Positions 10,251-20,727 are shown, counted from the first letter of the stretch. The stretch is 64,000 nt of DNA from Deinococcus soli (ex Cha et al. 2016) (GCF_001007995.1 NZ_CP011389.1:1999501-2063500), one strand, 5' to 3'. The notes: a model not told the origin generated them from the sequence alone. Numbers and translations are program-made.

Positions 10251-12056
10251 GTGCTGCCCGCCCGCCCCCCCCACCACCACCGCGCCCGCCGCGCCCGTTT
10301 CCGAACGGCGCTGCTCACCAGCCTGAGCCTGCTCACGCCGCCCCTGACGGGCGGCGCGTCCCTGCTGCTGCTGACCGCGCCCGCCGCCCACGCCGCCCAG
10401 CCCGCCCTGGGCAGCGTGCAGCTGACCTTCACGGTCGACGACACCGACCTGTACGTGAACGGCGCCCCGCAGCGCTGGCTGAGCCCCCCGCGCAACATCG
10501 CCGGGCGCACCATGCTGCCGCTGCGCGAGACGGCCGCGCTGCTCGGCCAGCCCCTCCAGGCCAGCGGCACCCAGGTGCAGCTCGCCCGGCTGAGTCTCGA
10601 CACCCGCAGGAACACCGCGTCCCTGAGCGGCGCCGCGCAGCCCGCCGGGACGGTCGCCAGCGTGGGGCCCATCACGTACGTCAGCGCCCGCACCCTCGCC
10701 GACGCCCTGAACGCCAACCTGACCGGTGACGACACCGGACGCGGCTTCACCCTGACCGCCCTGCGTGACGGCGGGAACCCCATGAGCCCCCAGGCGCGCT
10801 TCAGCACCGACAAGAACGTGTACGCGCCCGGCGAGCGGGTCGTGTACACCGAGTACCCCTTCGATCCGGACGGCGCGGACATCACCGCCCGCCGCTGGAC
10901 GGGTCGGCAGGACGTGTACTTCCAGCCCGGCACGTACACCGTCACCCTGACCGTCACGAACAGCCGCGGCCTGCAGAGCCAGCCGTTCACCCGCACCATC
11001 CGCGTGGAGGGCCAGCCGGTCGACACGCCCCTGACGTACGCCCTGAAGTACGGCCAGCCCGGCGACGCCTTCCCGGACCCGCAGATCCTCACCTACCCCG
11101 CCGCGCTGATCAGCCCGCAGCCCAGCCCCAGCTACCCGCTGCTGTTCAGTGACAGCCCCGAGGTGCCCGACCAGAGCGGCATCCTGTACCAGGACAGCGT
11201 CACCGGCCGCGCCCGCCTGCTCGGGTACCACATGAACGGCCTGACCCGCCCCGCGCGGCTGTACGTCGTCGCCCGGAACCTCGAGAGCCGCCCGGTCGAG
11301 GTCCGCAGCGAACGTCTCGGCGAGACCGCCCCCACCCGCATCGAGAGCATCCTGGGTCAGGTGACGCTGCTGGAGTACTTCGCGTCCACCGGCGGCACCA
11401 CCCTGACCCTCTCGCCCGGGCAGTCGGCCGCCGTGTACGCCAGCCCCACCCTGGGTGTCGGCAGCGGCGTGAACCTCATGCAGGACCTCAGCACCTCCGG
11501 CCGCGTGGAACTCACGTTCGTGATGCTCGAGGAGAGCCTGCCGCCCACCCCGCAGGTCATCCAGCAGCTGCCGTACCTGCGCCCCGACGGGCGGCACGTG
11601 CGCGGCACCTTCCCGGACGCCGTGCGGACCCTGCGCGTCACGCTGGGGGCCCTGCCCACCCGCCTGATCATCGGGGACGGCCGCGTGGACCCCGCCGTGA
11701 CCGGCACCGACGCCCTGACCGGCCAGCCCGTGCGCCTGAGCGGCAACTACGGTGTGCTGTACGACCTGGAAGTCAACGGCGCCGCCGGGACCGCCGTGGC
11801 CCTCAGCCCCCGCGGCGGCCTGTACCGGGGCGCCATGAACATCCAGGACGGCCCGATCACGCAGACCATCAAGCTGCCCCGCACCGGCAACGCCCTGAAA
11901 CCCGACGAGCCGGTGCTGCTGTGGCGCGCGCAGAGCGACCGCCTGAACATCGACTTCGTGCCCAGCAGCGGCAGCAACCTGCCCATCAGCCTCGTGTTCT
12001 ACCGCGCTGGCCGCGTCGGCGCCGAGGGCGGCGTCATCAAGACCTACCGCCCCTGA
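10251..12056 (+). CDS. Exported protein with copper-amine-oxidase N-like and PKD-like domains
   Basis: A 601-residue protein starting at a GTG (10251) with a TACTCT box 4 nt upstream. An Arg/His-rich n-region and long hydrophobic segment end at a TAPAAHA-AQ cleavage site near residue 45. Then comes a copper amine oxidase N-terminal-like domain (DDTDLYVNGAPQRW ... AGRTMLPLRETAALLG), a fold used in envelope proteins for ligand or wall binding. A PKD-like domain follows (DKNVYAPGERVVYTEYPFDPDG, ending FQPGTYTVTLTVTNSRG). The last ~370 residues match nothing recognised. No catalytic residues are evident, so a structural or surface role is inferred. It is divergent from ftsH. Confidence 0.72.
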   Translation: MLPARPPHHHRARRARFRTALLTSLSLLTPPLTGGASLLLLTAPAAHAAQPALGSVQLTFTVDDTDLYVNGAPQRWLSPPRNIAGRTMLPLRETAALLGQPLQASGTQVQLARLSLDTRRNTASLSGAAQPAGTVASVGPITYVSARTLADALNANLTGDDTGRGFTLTALRDGGNPMSPQARFSTDKNVYAPGERVVYTEYPFDPDGADITARRWTGRQDVYFQPGTYTVTLTVTNSRGLQSQPFTRTIRVEGQPVDTPLTYALKYGQPGDAFPDPQILTYPAALISPQPSPSYPLLFSDSPEVPDQSGILYQDSVTGRARLLGYHMNGLTRPARLYVVARNLESRPVEVRSERLGETAPTRIESILGQVTLLEYFASTGGTTLTLSPGQSAAVYASPTLGVGSGVNLMQDLSTSGRVELTFVMLEESLPPTPQVIQQLPYLRPDGRHVRGTFPDAVRTLRVTLGALPTRLIIGDGRVDPAVTGTDALTGQPVRLSGNYGVLYDLEVNGAAGTAVALSPRGGLYRGAMNIQDGPITQTIKLPRTGNALKPDEPVLLWRAQSDRLNIDFVPSSGSNLPISLVFYRAGRVGAEGGVIKTYRP

Positions 12057-12069
12057 GCGGGCGGGGGAG

Positions 12070-12100
12070 AGGGGCGCCTGCGGGAGACTGGGGCGCCCCT
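12070..12100 (+). terminator. Hairpin downstream of the 10251 gene
   Basis: Inverted repeat AGGGGCGCC / GGCGCCCCT with a 13-nt loop, placed 13 bp after the stop of the upstream gene and just before the convergent peroxiredoxin stop. The following run is CCCGGTTG, a weak T-tract. Confidence 0.5.
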
Positions 12101-12115
12101 CCCGGTTGTATCCGG

Positions 12116-12676
12116 TCAGGTCGGGTGTGCCGAGAGCCAGTCCAGCACGTCCTGCGCGCTGCGGTCCGGCGGGAACACCGGGTAGAAGACGTGCTCGATC
12201 ACGCCGTCCCGCACGATCAGCGTCACGCGCCGCAGCAGCTCCTCGCGGCCCGCGTGGAAGGTCGGCAGCCGCAGTTCCTGGCGGACCGCGCCCGCCGCGT
12301 CGGACAGCAGCGCGAACGGCAGGTGCAGTCGCGCCGCCGCCTCCCGCTGGTACGCGGTGTCCTGCACGCTCAGGCCGAACACCCGCGCGCCCGCCGCACG
12401 CAGCTCCGCGTGATGATCCCGGAACGCGCACGACTGCGGCGTGCAGCCCCGCGCGCCGGGAATCAGGTCCCAGTCCTCCGGCATGGCCTGATCCGGCCGC
12501 GCCGTCTTCGGGTACGCGTACACCACCGTCCGCCCCGGCAGGACTGACAGGTCATGGGCCGCGCCGTCCGTGCCGGGCAGCGCGTACGCGGGCCAGCACC
12601 GCCCAGGCAGGTGCGCGCACGCGCCGTCGTCGGTGGGCACGGGCAGGTCGGCCGGAAGGATGTGCGGGTCGGTCAT
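12116..12676 (-). CDS. Peroxiredoxin (AhpC/TSA, BCP/PrxQ-like)
   Basis: A 186-residue thiol peroxidase-like protein of the thioredoxin fold. LPGRTVVYAYPKT corresponds to the strand before the peroxidatic site, and the conserved PGARGCTPQSCAFRDH carries GCTPQSC: a peroxidatic cysteine with a second cysteine five residues on, as in BCP/PrxQ proteins (CxxxxC). Downstream VFGLSVQDTAYQREAAARLHLPFALLSD is the classic BCP follow-up region. It reduces H2O2 or organic peroxides using thioredoxin-type donors. The ATG at 12676 has a TATGCT box 7 nt upstream, favouring it over 12706. Convergent with the 10251 gene. Confidence 0.85.
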   Translation of the reverse strand: MTDPHILPADLPVPTDDGACAHLPGRCWPAYALPGTDGAAHDLSVLPGRTVVYAYPKTARPDQAMPEDWDLIPGARGCTPQSCAFRDHHAELRAAGARVFGLSVQDTAYQREAAARLHLPFALLSDAAGAVRQELRLPTFHAGREELLRRVTLIVRDGVIEHVFYPVFPPDRSAQDVLDWLSAHPT

Positions 12677-12736
12677 GCCCGCGAGCATAGAGGACGCCGC
12701 CCCCACTGGTCGGGGGCGGCGTTCAGAGGTGGATGT

Positions 12737-14572
<1,836 letters not shown>

Positions 14573-14637
14573 TCTGTGTCCTCCTTGGTGGGGGTTCGTC
14601 CGCTGGTGGACACAACCCGGCACTGTTAGTTGAACCG

Positions 14638-14666
14638 AGTATAAAACTTCCTGGGGCGAATGTCAT
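14638..14666 (-). promoter_or_regulatory. Sigma-70-type promoter of the acyl-CoA dehydrogenase gene
   Basis: On the minus strand, ATGACA (14661-14666) and TATACT (14638-14643) are separated by exactly 17 nt, 66 nt upstream of the ATG, leaving a leader with an AAGGAGG ribosome binding site. This contrasts with the leaderless arrangement of most genes in the window. Confidence 0.65.
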
Positions 14667-14765
14667 GTGTGGAACATCTCCATTCCCGCCCCGCACCCCG
14701 CCCCCTGGGGGCAGACGCGCCGCACACCGCCCCCACGCGACTTTTCGGGTATGGTGTGAAGAATC

Positions 14766-15461
<696 letters not shown>

Positions 15462-15525
15462 GCCGGGTTCGCCTGTCTGCTGCATCTGCGCCGCCTTCCG
15501 GGGCGGCGCGCGCTTATGCTGCCGT

Positions 15526-16062
15526 ATGTCCGTGACCCGCGCTCCCCTGATCCGCGCCGCCACGCCCGCCGACGCCCCCGGCATCGCCGCCGTGCATGTC
15601 CAGAGCTGGCGGGATACGTACGCGGGCCTGATTCCCGACGATGTCCTGGCCCGCATGACCAGCCCCGAGATGCAGGCCCGGCGCGAGGCGTTCTGGACGG
15701 GCAACACCGGGGCTGGGCAGGACGCCGTGTTCGTCGCCGAGGACGCCGGGCAGATCGTGGCCTTCGCCTCCGCCGGACCGCCACGCGACCATCCGGGCTT
15801 CGACGCGGAACTCTTCACGCTATACAGCCTGAAAGCCGCTCAGGGCGCAGGTCTCGGGCGCGACCTGCTGCGTCAGGCGGCGCAGGCCATGCAGGCACGT
15901 GGCGCGGCCAGCCTCGCCCTGTGGGTGCTGGACACCAACCCCACCCGCCACTGGTACGCCCGCCAGGGCGCCCACGAGTGCGGCGAGAAACAGGACGGCG
16001 CCCTGCGCGAGCTCCGCATGGGCTGGTCAGACCTCGGCGCCCTCGCCACCCCGCGCGCGTGA
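15526..16062 (+). CDS. GNAT-family N-acetyltransferase
   Basis: A 178-residue GNAT protein: IRAATPADAPGIAAVHVQSWRDTYAGLIPDDVL at the N-terminus (the W-R-x-T-Y-x-G-L-I motif of the YitI/RimI-like group), a core VFVAEDAGQIVAFASAGP strand, and an acetyl-CoA pyrophosphate loop AAQGAGLGRDLLRQA (Q/R-x-x-G-x-G/A). The C-terminal ASLALWVLDTNPTRHWYARQGAHECGEK is the standard beta-5/alpha-4 region. Substrate unknown. A TATGCT box lies 5 nt before the ATG (leaderless type). csaA starts 14 bp downstream on the same strand. Confidence 0.88.
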   Translation: MSVTRAPLIRAATPADAPGIAAVHVQSWRDTYAGLIPDDVLARMTSPEMQARREAFWTGNTGAGQDAVFVAEDAGQIVAFASAGPPRDHPGFDAELFTLYSLKAAQGAGLGRDLLRQAAQAMQARGAASLALWVLDTNPTRHWYARQGAHECGEKQDGALRELRMGWSDLGALATPRA

Positions 16063-16075
16063 CAGGCTCAGGCGC

Positions 16076-16435
16076 ATGGCGACCGACCTCAAACCCACCG
16101 TCAGCCCGGCCCAGAGCCTCGACCTGCTCGACATCCGCCTGGGCCGCGTCCTGAACGCCGAACCCGCCCCCGGCACCCCCAAGCCCGCCTACCGCCTGAC
16201 GGTCGACTTCGGGAAGTTCGGCACGCGCGTCAGCGTGGGGCGCTTCACCGGGCACACCCCGCAGGCGCTGATCGGCGCGCAGGTGCTGGGCGTCCTGAAC
16301 TTCGAGCCCCGTCCCGTCGGGGACAGCGTGTCCGAGGTGCTGATCCTGGGCGTGCAGCTGCCCGGCGCGCCCAGCGGCGACGCCACCCCCCTGGTCCCGC
16401 TGCACGCGGCGAAACTGGGCAGCAAGGTCTTCTGA
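16076..16435 (+). CDS. csaA: CsaA-like tRNA-binding (OB-fold) protein
   Basis: A 119-residue stand-alone tRNA-binding domain, the size of Bacillus CsaA (about 110). Features: LDIRLGRVLNAEPAPGTPKPAYRLTVDFGKFG at residues ~19-50, VSVGRFTGHTPQALIGAQVLGVLNFEPR, and a C-terminal VLILGVQLPG...VVPL-like ending (DATPLVPLHAAKLGSKVF). CsaA is described as an export-related chaperone and binds tRNA as a dimer. Start 16076 is the only Met consistent with the domain start. It ends in a convergent intergenic region that carries a 65-bp palindromic repeat overlapping its stop codon by one base. Confidence 0.85.
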   Translation: MATDLKPTVSPAQSLDLLDIRLGRVLNAEPAPGTPKPAYRLTVDFGKFGTRVSVGRFTGHTPQALIGAQVLGVLNFEPRPVGDSVSEVLILGVQLPGAPSGDATPLVPLHAAKLGSKVF

Positions 16436-16499
16436 CAGCGGATTCCAGTTCCACCATGGGGCCAACACCACGCCCTTCAATACTCCTGAATTCTGCTGT
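16435..16499. repeat. 65-bp MITE-like element with imperfect terminal inverted repeats
   Basis: The termini ACAGCGGATTCCAG and, on the other strand, ACAGCAGAATTCAG agree at 11 of 14 positions and bracket 65 bp in the convergent space between csaA and the DUF2089 gene. The first base is the last base of the csaA stop codon. A closely similar start, ACAGCGGTGTCCAGTTCCA, occurs at the right edge of the window (about 63979-63997), where the rest is cut off. Confidence 0.45.
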
Positions 16500-16517
16500 G
16501 ACTGGAGGCTACGACCG

Positions 16518-16871
16518 TCAGCGGCGCAGTTTGCGGGCCGCCTCGTCCGGGGTGATCTCGCCGCGTTCCAGGCTGGCGAGCACCTCGGCCTGCGGGTCGG
16601 CCTGCTCGGGTTCGTAGCCGATGGCGCGCAGCAGCGTGTCGAAGCGCGCCCGCACCGTGGGGTAGCTGATGCCCAGGACCCGCTCGACCTCCTTCAGGTT
16701 GCCGCGCACGCGGATGTACAGGCGCAGGAACTCCAGGTTCTCCGGGGTCAGCACCGCGAACTCGTTCAGTTCGAACACGCCGCGCACCGTCACGCCACTG
16801 GTCGGGAAGCGCAGCTCGGTCACCAGCGGGGACTCGGTCTCGTCGGGAAAGGGGAGGGGCAGGGGCCGCAT
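16518..16871 (-). CDS. DUF2089-family protein
   Basis: A 117-residue protein. ELNEFAVLTPENLEFLRLYIRVRGNLKEVERVLGISYPTVRARFDTLL (residues ~35-82) is the conserved helix-turn-helix-like core of DUF2089 proteins. The C-terminus ends with a short motif seen in SHOCT-like tails (LASLERGEITPDEAARKLRR). The N-terminal cysteine ribbon of some members is absent. A DNA-binding or regulatory role is plausible from the GISYPTVRARFD segment but not shown. A TACAGT box lies 6 nt before the ATG, with GGGAGG in between. tsaE lies 24 bp upstream on the same strand. Confidence 0.75.
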   Translation of the reverse strand: MRPLPLPFPDETESPLVTELRFPTSGVTVRGVFELNEFAVLTPENLEFLRLYIRVRGNLKEVERVLGISYPTVRARFDTLLRAIGYEPEQADPQAEVLASLERGEITPDEAARKLRR

Positions 16872-16895
16872 CCTCCCACTGTACGCCCCACCTGA

Positions 16896-17345
16896 TCAGC
16901 GCAGCCGGGTCACGAGGCGCATTTCCGGGTCCGGCTGGTGTTCCAGGCGCAGGATGGGCGCGTCCGGGTACTCGGCGTACAGGCCCTCGCCCCACTCGAT
17001 CACGCTGACGCGACTGCCGCGCACGAGTTCATCGAGGTCCATCTCGAAGAGTTCCTGCACGTCCCGCACGCGGTAGGCGTCCACGTGCAGCACCTGCCCG
17101 CCCGGCGCGGGGTACACGTTCATCAGCGCGTACGTGGGACTCGTGACCGGCTCGGTGAAGCCGTGCGCGCCCACCAGCCCCTGCGTGAGGCTGGTCTTCC
17201 CGGCGCCCAGCTCGCCTTCCAGGAACAGCACGCTCCCGGCCGGGAGGGCCCCGGCCAGCGCCGCGCCGAGGGCGTGCTGCTCGTGCAGGCCGCGCAGGAC
17301 GCGGGACTCGCCGGGGCTCAGGGGCAGGGGAGGGGTGACGCTCAT
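16896..17345 (-). CDS. tsaE: tRNA threonylcarbamoyladenosine biosynthesis ATPase TsaE
   Basis: A 149-residue P-loop protein of the TsaE/YjeE family, which works with TsaB and TsaD to transfer threonylcarbamoyl onto A37 of ANN-decoding tRNAs. Walker A GELGAGKTS at ~44-52, the family signature TSPTYALMNVY (~68-78), HVDAYRVRDVQELFEMDLDEL (~86-106) and SVIEWGEGL (Walker B-like, ~113-121) are all present. Length is normal. tsaB and tsaD are not in the window. The next gene upstream is a DinB-family protein on the same strand, 24 bp away. Confidence 0.93.
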   Translation of the reverse strand: MSVTPPLPLSPGESRVLRGLHEQHALGAALAGALPAGSVLFLEGELGAGKTSLTQGLVGAHGFTEPVTSPTYALMNVYPAPGGQVLHVDAYRVRDVQELFEMDLDELVRGSRVSVIEWGEGLYAEYPDAPILRLEHQPDPEMRLVTRLR

Positions 17346-17369
17346 GCGCTCCAGTATCGCGCTGGGCGC

Positions 17370-17891
17370 CTACTCGCGCCAGATCGCCCAGTGGTTGTCC
17401 AGTGCGTCCATCTGCTCGGGCGTGCGGCCCCCCTGGCGGATCAGGCTCAGGACCTGCCCGCGGTGGTGGCTGTCGTGCACGATGGTGTGCATCAGGAAGT
17501 GCGCCGGGTCGCTCTGGTACGTGCCCTCGCCCCACGGGTCGGCGAAGGGCTCGCCGGACGCGCGGTGCGCCTCCACGGCAGCAATCGCGGCGGCGTCCCC
17601 GGCGGCCAGGGCCTCCGGCAGGCTGGCAGCGGGGGCGTTCGCCCAGCGCCACTGCGGGTCGCCGTCGGCGTCCAGTTCGTCGGGGTTGAGCAGGGGCATG
17701 GCGTGGTCGCGGCTCATGTTCCACAGCCAGCCCACCCGGAAGCCCGCCATGTGCCGCAGGTGCCGCTCGACCGTCCACCCGCCGCGCCCGTCGGTCAGGG
17801 AGAATTCTTCGGGCGTCAGGGCGGCGGTCAGGGTGTCGTTCACGCGGGCGTTGCGGCGGAAGGCCTCGAGCAGCAGGGTCAGGTCGGTCAT
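17370..17891 (-). CDS. DinB-family four-helix protein (1 of 3)
   Basis: A 173-residue DinB/YfiT-like protein: LLLEAFRRNARVNDTLTAAL helix 1, GWTVERHLRHMAGFRVGW with the first metal-binding His, and HFLMHTIVHDSHHRGQVLSLIRQGG with the paired His residues (HxxxH) that complete the three-His metal site. The fold is shared with thiol-dependent metal enzymes (bacillithiol or mycothiol S-transferases) and damage-inducible DinB. The start at 17891 follows TGGAG at a good distance; an in-frame ATG further upstream lies inside the repeat at 17906-18045 and is rejected. Its exact reaction is unknown. Confidence 0.82.
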   Translation of the reverse strand: MTDLTLLLEAFRRNARVNDTLTAALTPEEFSLTDGRGGWTVERHLRHMAGFRVGWLWNMSRDHAMPLLNPDELDADGDPQWRWANAPAASLPEALAAGDAAAIAAVEAHRASGEPFADPWGEGTYQSDPAHFLMHTIVHDSHHRGQVLSLIRQGGRTPEQMDALDNHWAIWRE

Positions 17892-17905
17892 GGGGTCTCC
17901 AGGGG

Positions 17906-18045
17906 TCATACGGACTCGGATGGAACGGCTTGCCAAAACCGTTCCATCCGGGCGCATGCGAGAACGAGAGAAGCGGCGTCCGGGCGTGGAGTTGGCAACC
18001 TGGTGAAGTTCCGGGTGGTCAACGAAACAGGCGGACGCCGTATCA
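17906..18045 (-). repeat. Dispersed ~140-bp intergenic repeat (MITE-like), copy A
   Basis: On the minus strand this element runs from TGATACGGCGTCCG to CGAGTCCGTATGA and aligns along its length with 32827-32985. Shared blocks include TCCGCCTGTTTCGTTGAC, GGTTGCCA.CTCCACG.CCGGA, TTCTCTC.TTCTCGC and GAGTCCGT. The ends form an imperfect terminal inverted repeat (T.ATACGG). An internal palindrome GGATGGAACGG ... CCGTTCCATCC lies near one end. It sits 14 bp upstream of the first DinB start, so it forms that gene's leader and perhaps promoter. The rest of the 240-bp gap (18046-18131) shows nothing recognisable. Confidence 0.75.
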
Positions 18046-18131
18046 CGGCAGCTGGCAGCGGATGCGAGTCGCGGGACGCTGCGGCGCGGGGCGGGCCGGG
18101 GGTGGCGTGGAGCTCGGGGGGGCGGCAGGGA

Positions 18132-18701
18132 TCATGGGTCCTCCGGGGGTGGGTTCACGACGGGGGCGGCCGACGGTCCGGTCTCCAGCGCGGGCAGGTA
18201 GAACAGCAGGTCCAGCTGCGGGGACCTCACGCCCTGGGTGCGCAGCAGCGCGGCGATCTGCGCGGTGTGGCGGACCTCGTGGAGCAGGACGTGCCAGATC
18301 AGGCCGCTCAGCGTGAACTGACGGTGCCCCTCGGGCCAGTCGTCCAGCGTGACCGTGCGCTCCAGGTCGGCCGCCGTCAGGGCGTGCAGGTACGCGCGGG
18401 TGTCCGCCTCGACCGCCTGCCAGTACGCGGCGATGGCGTCCAGGCCGAGGGCCGTGCCGGGCCCGGAGGCGCCCGCCTGAATGTCCGGGAAGTGGTCCTG
18501 CACCATCGGGAGGCCCTGGAAGTCCCCGTGGATCCAGCCGTCCTCGACCTCGGCCGCGTGGACCAGCAGGTCGAGGATCGAATGGAACCGCTCGCCGCGC
18601 AGCAGTGGCGCCCGGAGCACGTCGTCCGGCGTGGCGCGCAGCGTGCCCAGCAGGTCGCGCCGCGCCCGGGTCAGGTGGCTGTACAGCGTGGCGGGGTTCA
18701 C
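18132..18701 (-). CDS. DinB-family four-helix protein (2 of 3)
   Basis: A 189-residue DinB-fold protein. NPATLYSHLTRARRDLLGTL forms helix 1, HSILDLLVHAAEVEDGWIHGDFQG carries the first His, and LSGLIWHVLLHEVRHTAQIAALLRTQGV carries HxxxH of the metal site; a Pro-rich tail follows. This is the typical DinB/DUF664 arrangement (160-190 residues). Only 3 bp separate its start from the stop of the third DinB gene, so the two are almost certainly co-transcribed from the promoter near 19200. Function unknown beyond the family's association with thiol-dependent detoxification and stress. Confidence 0.82.
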   Translation of the reverse strand: MNPATLYSHLTRARRDLLGTLRATPDDVLRAPLLRGERFHSILDLLVHAAEVEDGWIHGDFQGLPMVQDHFPDIQAGASGPGTALGLDAIAAYWQAVEADTRAYLHALTAADLERTVTLDDWPEGHRQFTLSGLIWHVLLHEVRHTAQIAALLRTQGVRSPQLDLLFYLPALETGPSAAPVVNPPPEDP

Positions 18702-18704
18702 GGC

Positions 18705-19196
18705 TCAGCGCTCGTAGAAGGCGGGAGGTTCGATGCCCAGCGCGCGCAGGTAGACGTACCCCTGGGCGCGGTGGTGGATCTCGTTATCCACGGCGTAGAT
18801 CGCGGCGACCCAGCCGGGCATCTCGCCCCACGGCAGGGCGTGCATGCCGCTGAAGAAGGCCGGGTCGGTGTGGGGGCCGTGTTCGGCCAGTTCGGCGCTC
18901 ACCGCGTCCCAGGCGGCCAGCAGGCTGGCGCGGTCGGTGGGTCCGGCACTCCAGTCGGGTTCGGGCCACTCGCCGCTGCGCATGGCGGTGACGGTCATGG
19001 CGTCCACGAGGTGGATCTCGGCGGCCTGCGCGCCGAAAGGCCGCATCCCGCCCAGGTTGAAGCTGAACAGCTGATCGTCGGGGAAGGTCTCGATGACGCG
19101 GCGGGTCAGGGCGCGGTGCCCCTGCCAGTGCGTGACGAAGTCGGGAATGGACAGGGCGGGGGACAGGGCAGCGGCGGACACGGCGGGTGCGGTCAT
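18705..19196 (-). CDS. DinB-family four-helix protein (3 of 3)
   Basis: A 163-residue DinB-fold protein: SIPDFVTHWQGHRALTRRVIETFP helix 1, AAEIHLVDAMTVTAMRSGEWPEPDW, and IYAVDNEIHHRAQGYVYLRALGIEPPAFYER with the conserved NEIHHRxQ.YxYLR ending of the DinB/DUF1706-like subgroup. Start 19196 (not 19232) is decided by AGGAGG 8 nt upstream. It is divergent from a YafY/WYL regulator 86 bp away, a common layout for DinB genes, which suggests that regulator controls this and the following DinB gene. Confidence 0.82.
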   Translation of the reverse strand: MTAPAVSAAALSPALSIPDFVTHWQGHRALTRRVIETFPDDQLFSFNLGGMRPFGAQAAEIHLVDAMTVTAMRSGEWPEPDWSAGPTDRASLLAAWDAVSAELAEHGPHTDPAFFSGMHALPWGEMPGWVAAIYAVDNEIHHRAQGYVYLRALGIEPPAFYER

Positions 19197-19282
19197 GGTG
19201 GAACCTCCTGGGGTTGAATCTGCCCCCAGCATAATCCGGATTCCCGTCAGAACGTGACGTCTATTCCGATTAGACTTGGGGC

Positions 19283-20272
19283 ATGTACGACCCGAGCATG
19301 CGGGTGCTGACCGTGCTGGAACTCCTCCAGGCGCACGAGGAGGTCAGCGGCGCCGACCTGGCCCGCCGCCTGGAGGTCAGTCCACGCACCGTGCAGCGTT
19401 ACGTCGCCCGCCTTCAGGACCTCGGGATTCCCGTCGAGGGCCGCCGGGGCGTGGGCGGCGCGTACCGCCTGAAGGCGGGCTTCCGCCTGCCGCCCCTGAT
19501 GTTCACGCCCGAGGAGGCGCTGGCCGCCGCGCTGGGCCTGCGGACCCTGCGGCACCTGGGCCTGCACGCGCTGGCCCCCGCCGCCGAGGCCGCCAGCGCC
19601 AAGCTGTCACGCAGCCTCCCGCACGATCTGCGTGCCGACATGCTCGCCCTGGAGGGCAGCGTGCAGTTCGACACCGGCCCCTGGGTGGCGCCCACCGACG
19701 CGCACCTGCTGGCCGCGCTGCTGCGCGCCGTGCGGGACGCCTGCACCGTGACCTTCACGTACGCCGCCCCCGACGCGCCCGAGACGCGCCGTGACGCCGA
19801 CGTGCACCGCGTGGTGCACCTGGAAGGCCGCTGGTACGCGGTTGCGCACTGCCACCTGCGGGGTGCCCGGCGCTCGTTCCGGCTGGACCGCATGAGCGCC
19901 CTGACCGTGCAGGACCATCGCTTCACTCCCGAACCGGATTTCGACGCCGCCGCGTACCTGCGCGCCACGCTGCGCGCCCCGAAACCCACCTACCAGATCA
20001 GCGTGTGGCTCGACTGCCCCCCGGAGGACCTGCGCGGACGGGTGTCCACCTGGGGCACCGACCTGCGGCCCGACGCTCAGGGTACGCGCCTGACCACCAC
20101 CCGCGAGGGCCTGGGCAGCTTCGCGGCATTCCTGCTGGGCCTGGACTGCGACTTCCGCGTGGACCACCCGCCCGAACTGCGCGCCGAGTTTGCCCGGCTG
20201 GCTGCCCGCTGCGCCGCCCACGCCGGCACGGCACCGTCCGGTCCCGCCAGCGCTGCGTACACTGGGGCATGA
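19283..20272 (+). CDS. YafY-family WYL-domain transcriptional regulator
   Basis: A 329-residue regulator. An N-terminal DeoR-like helix-turn-helix reads MRVLTVLELLQAHEEVSGADLARRLEVSPRTVQRYVARLQDLGIPVEGRRGVGGAYRL (residues ~5-65). A middle region has LPPLMFTPEEALAAALGLR, and the WYL domain (~145-215) reads DVHRVVHLEGRWYAVAHCHLRGARRSFRLDRMSAL with the W-Y-(A) core. A WCX-like C-terminal part follows (~235-310). WYL proteins sense ligands such as nucleotides or DNA ends. A TAGACT box 6 nt before the ATG marks a leaderless start. It is divergent from a DinB gene and overlaps the Fe-S gene by ATGA. Confidence 0.9.
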   Translation: MYDPSMRVLTVLELLQAHEEVSGADLARRLEVSPRTVQRYVARLQDLGIPVEGRRGVGGAYRLKAGFRLPPLMFTPEEALAAALGLRTLRHLGLHALAPAAEAASAKLSRSLPHDLRADMLALEGSVQFDTGPWVAPTDAHLLAALLRAVRDACTVTFTYAAPDAPETRRDADVHRVVHLEGRWYAVAHCHLRGARRSFRLDRMSALTVQDHRFTPEPDFDAAAYLRATLRAPKPTYQISVWLDCPPEDLRGRVSTWGTDLRPDAQGTRLTTTREGLGSFAAFLLGLDCDFRVDHPPELRAEFARLAARCAAHAGTAPSGPASAAYTGA

Positions 20273-20727
20273 CCACGCCCACCACCGAGGACCTCGCGCA
20301 GGGGAAGGCGTACACGGCACCGGGCATCACGGTGTACTACGATGCGCGCCGCTGCCTGCACGTCGCCAGCTGCGTGCGCGGCCTGCCCGGCGTATTCGAC
20401 CCGCAGGCCCGCCCGTGGATCAGGCCCGCTCACGCCGGAGCCGAGGCGGTCGCGGCGGTCGTCCGCACCTGCCCCACCGGGGCGCTGCACTACGTTCTGG
20501 ACGGACAGGAGACCGAGATGCCCGACGAGATCACCACCATCACCCCCAGCCCCGACGGCCCGCTGATGATCCGGGGCAACCTCGTGATCGACACGCCCGC
20601 CGGTGAGAAGAGGGACGTCCGCGCCGCGCTGTGCCGCTGCGGCCAGAGCGGCAACAAACCCTACTGCGACGGCACGCACAAGACCGTCGGCTGGACGAGC
20701 GGCGAGGAGACCGGTCAGGCCGGCTGA
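20269..20727 (+). CDS. Fused Fe-S cluster (Fer4_19-like) and CDGSH-domain protein
   Basis: A 152-residue protein with two iron-sulfur modules. The first, residues ~20-75, resembles the mono-cluster divergent ferredoxin domain ([23 protein letters not shown] ... [12 protein letters not shown], with CxxxxxC and CPTGA). The second is a CDGSH-type 2Fe-2S domain ending [16 protein letters not shown] (C-x-C-x2-S/G-x3-P-x-C-D-x2-H). Such fusions are thought to be cytosolic redox or electron-transfer proteins. The ATG overlaps the preceding regulator's stop (ATGA) and also has a TACACT box 5 nt upstream, so it could be both coupled and independently transcribed. Confidence 0.85.
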   Translation: MTTPTTEDLAQGKAYTAPGITVYYDARRCLHVASCVRGLPGVFDPQARPWIRPAHAGAEAVAAVVRTCPTGALHYVLDGQETEMPDEITTITPSPDGPLMIRGNLVIDTPAGEKRDVRAALCRCGQSGNKPYCDGTHKTVGWTSGEETGQAG

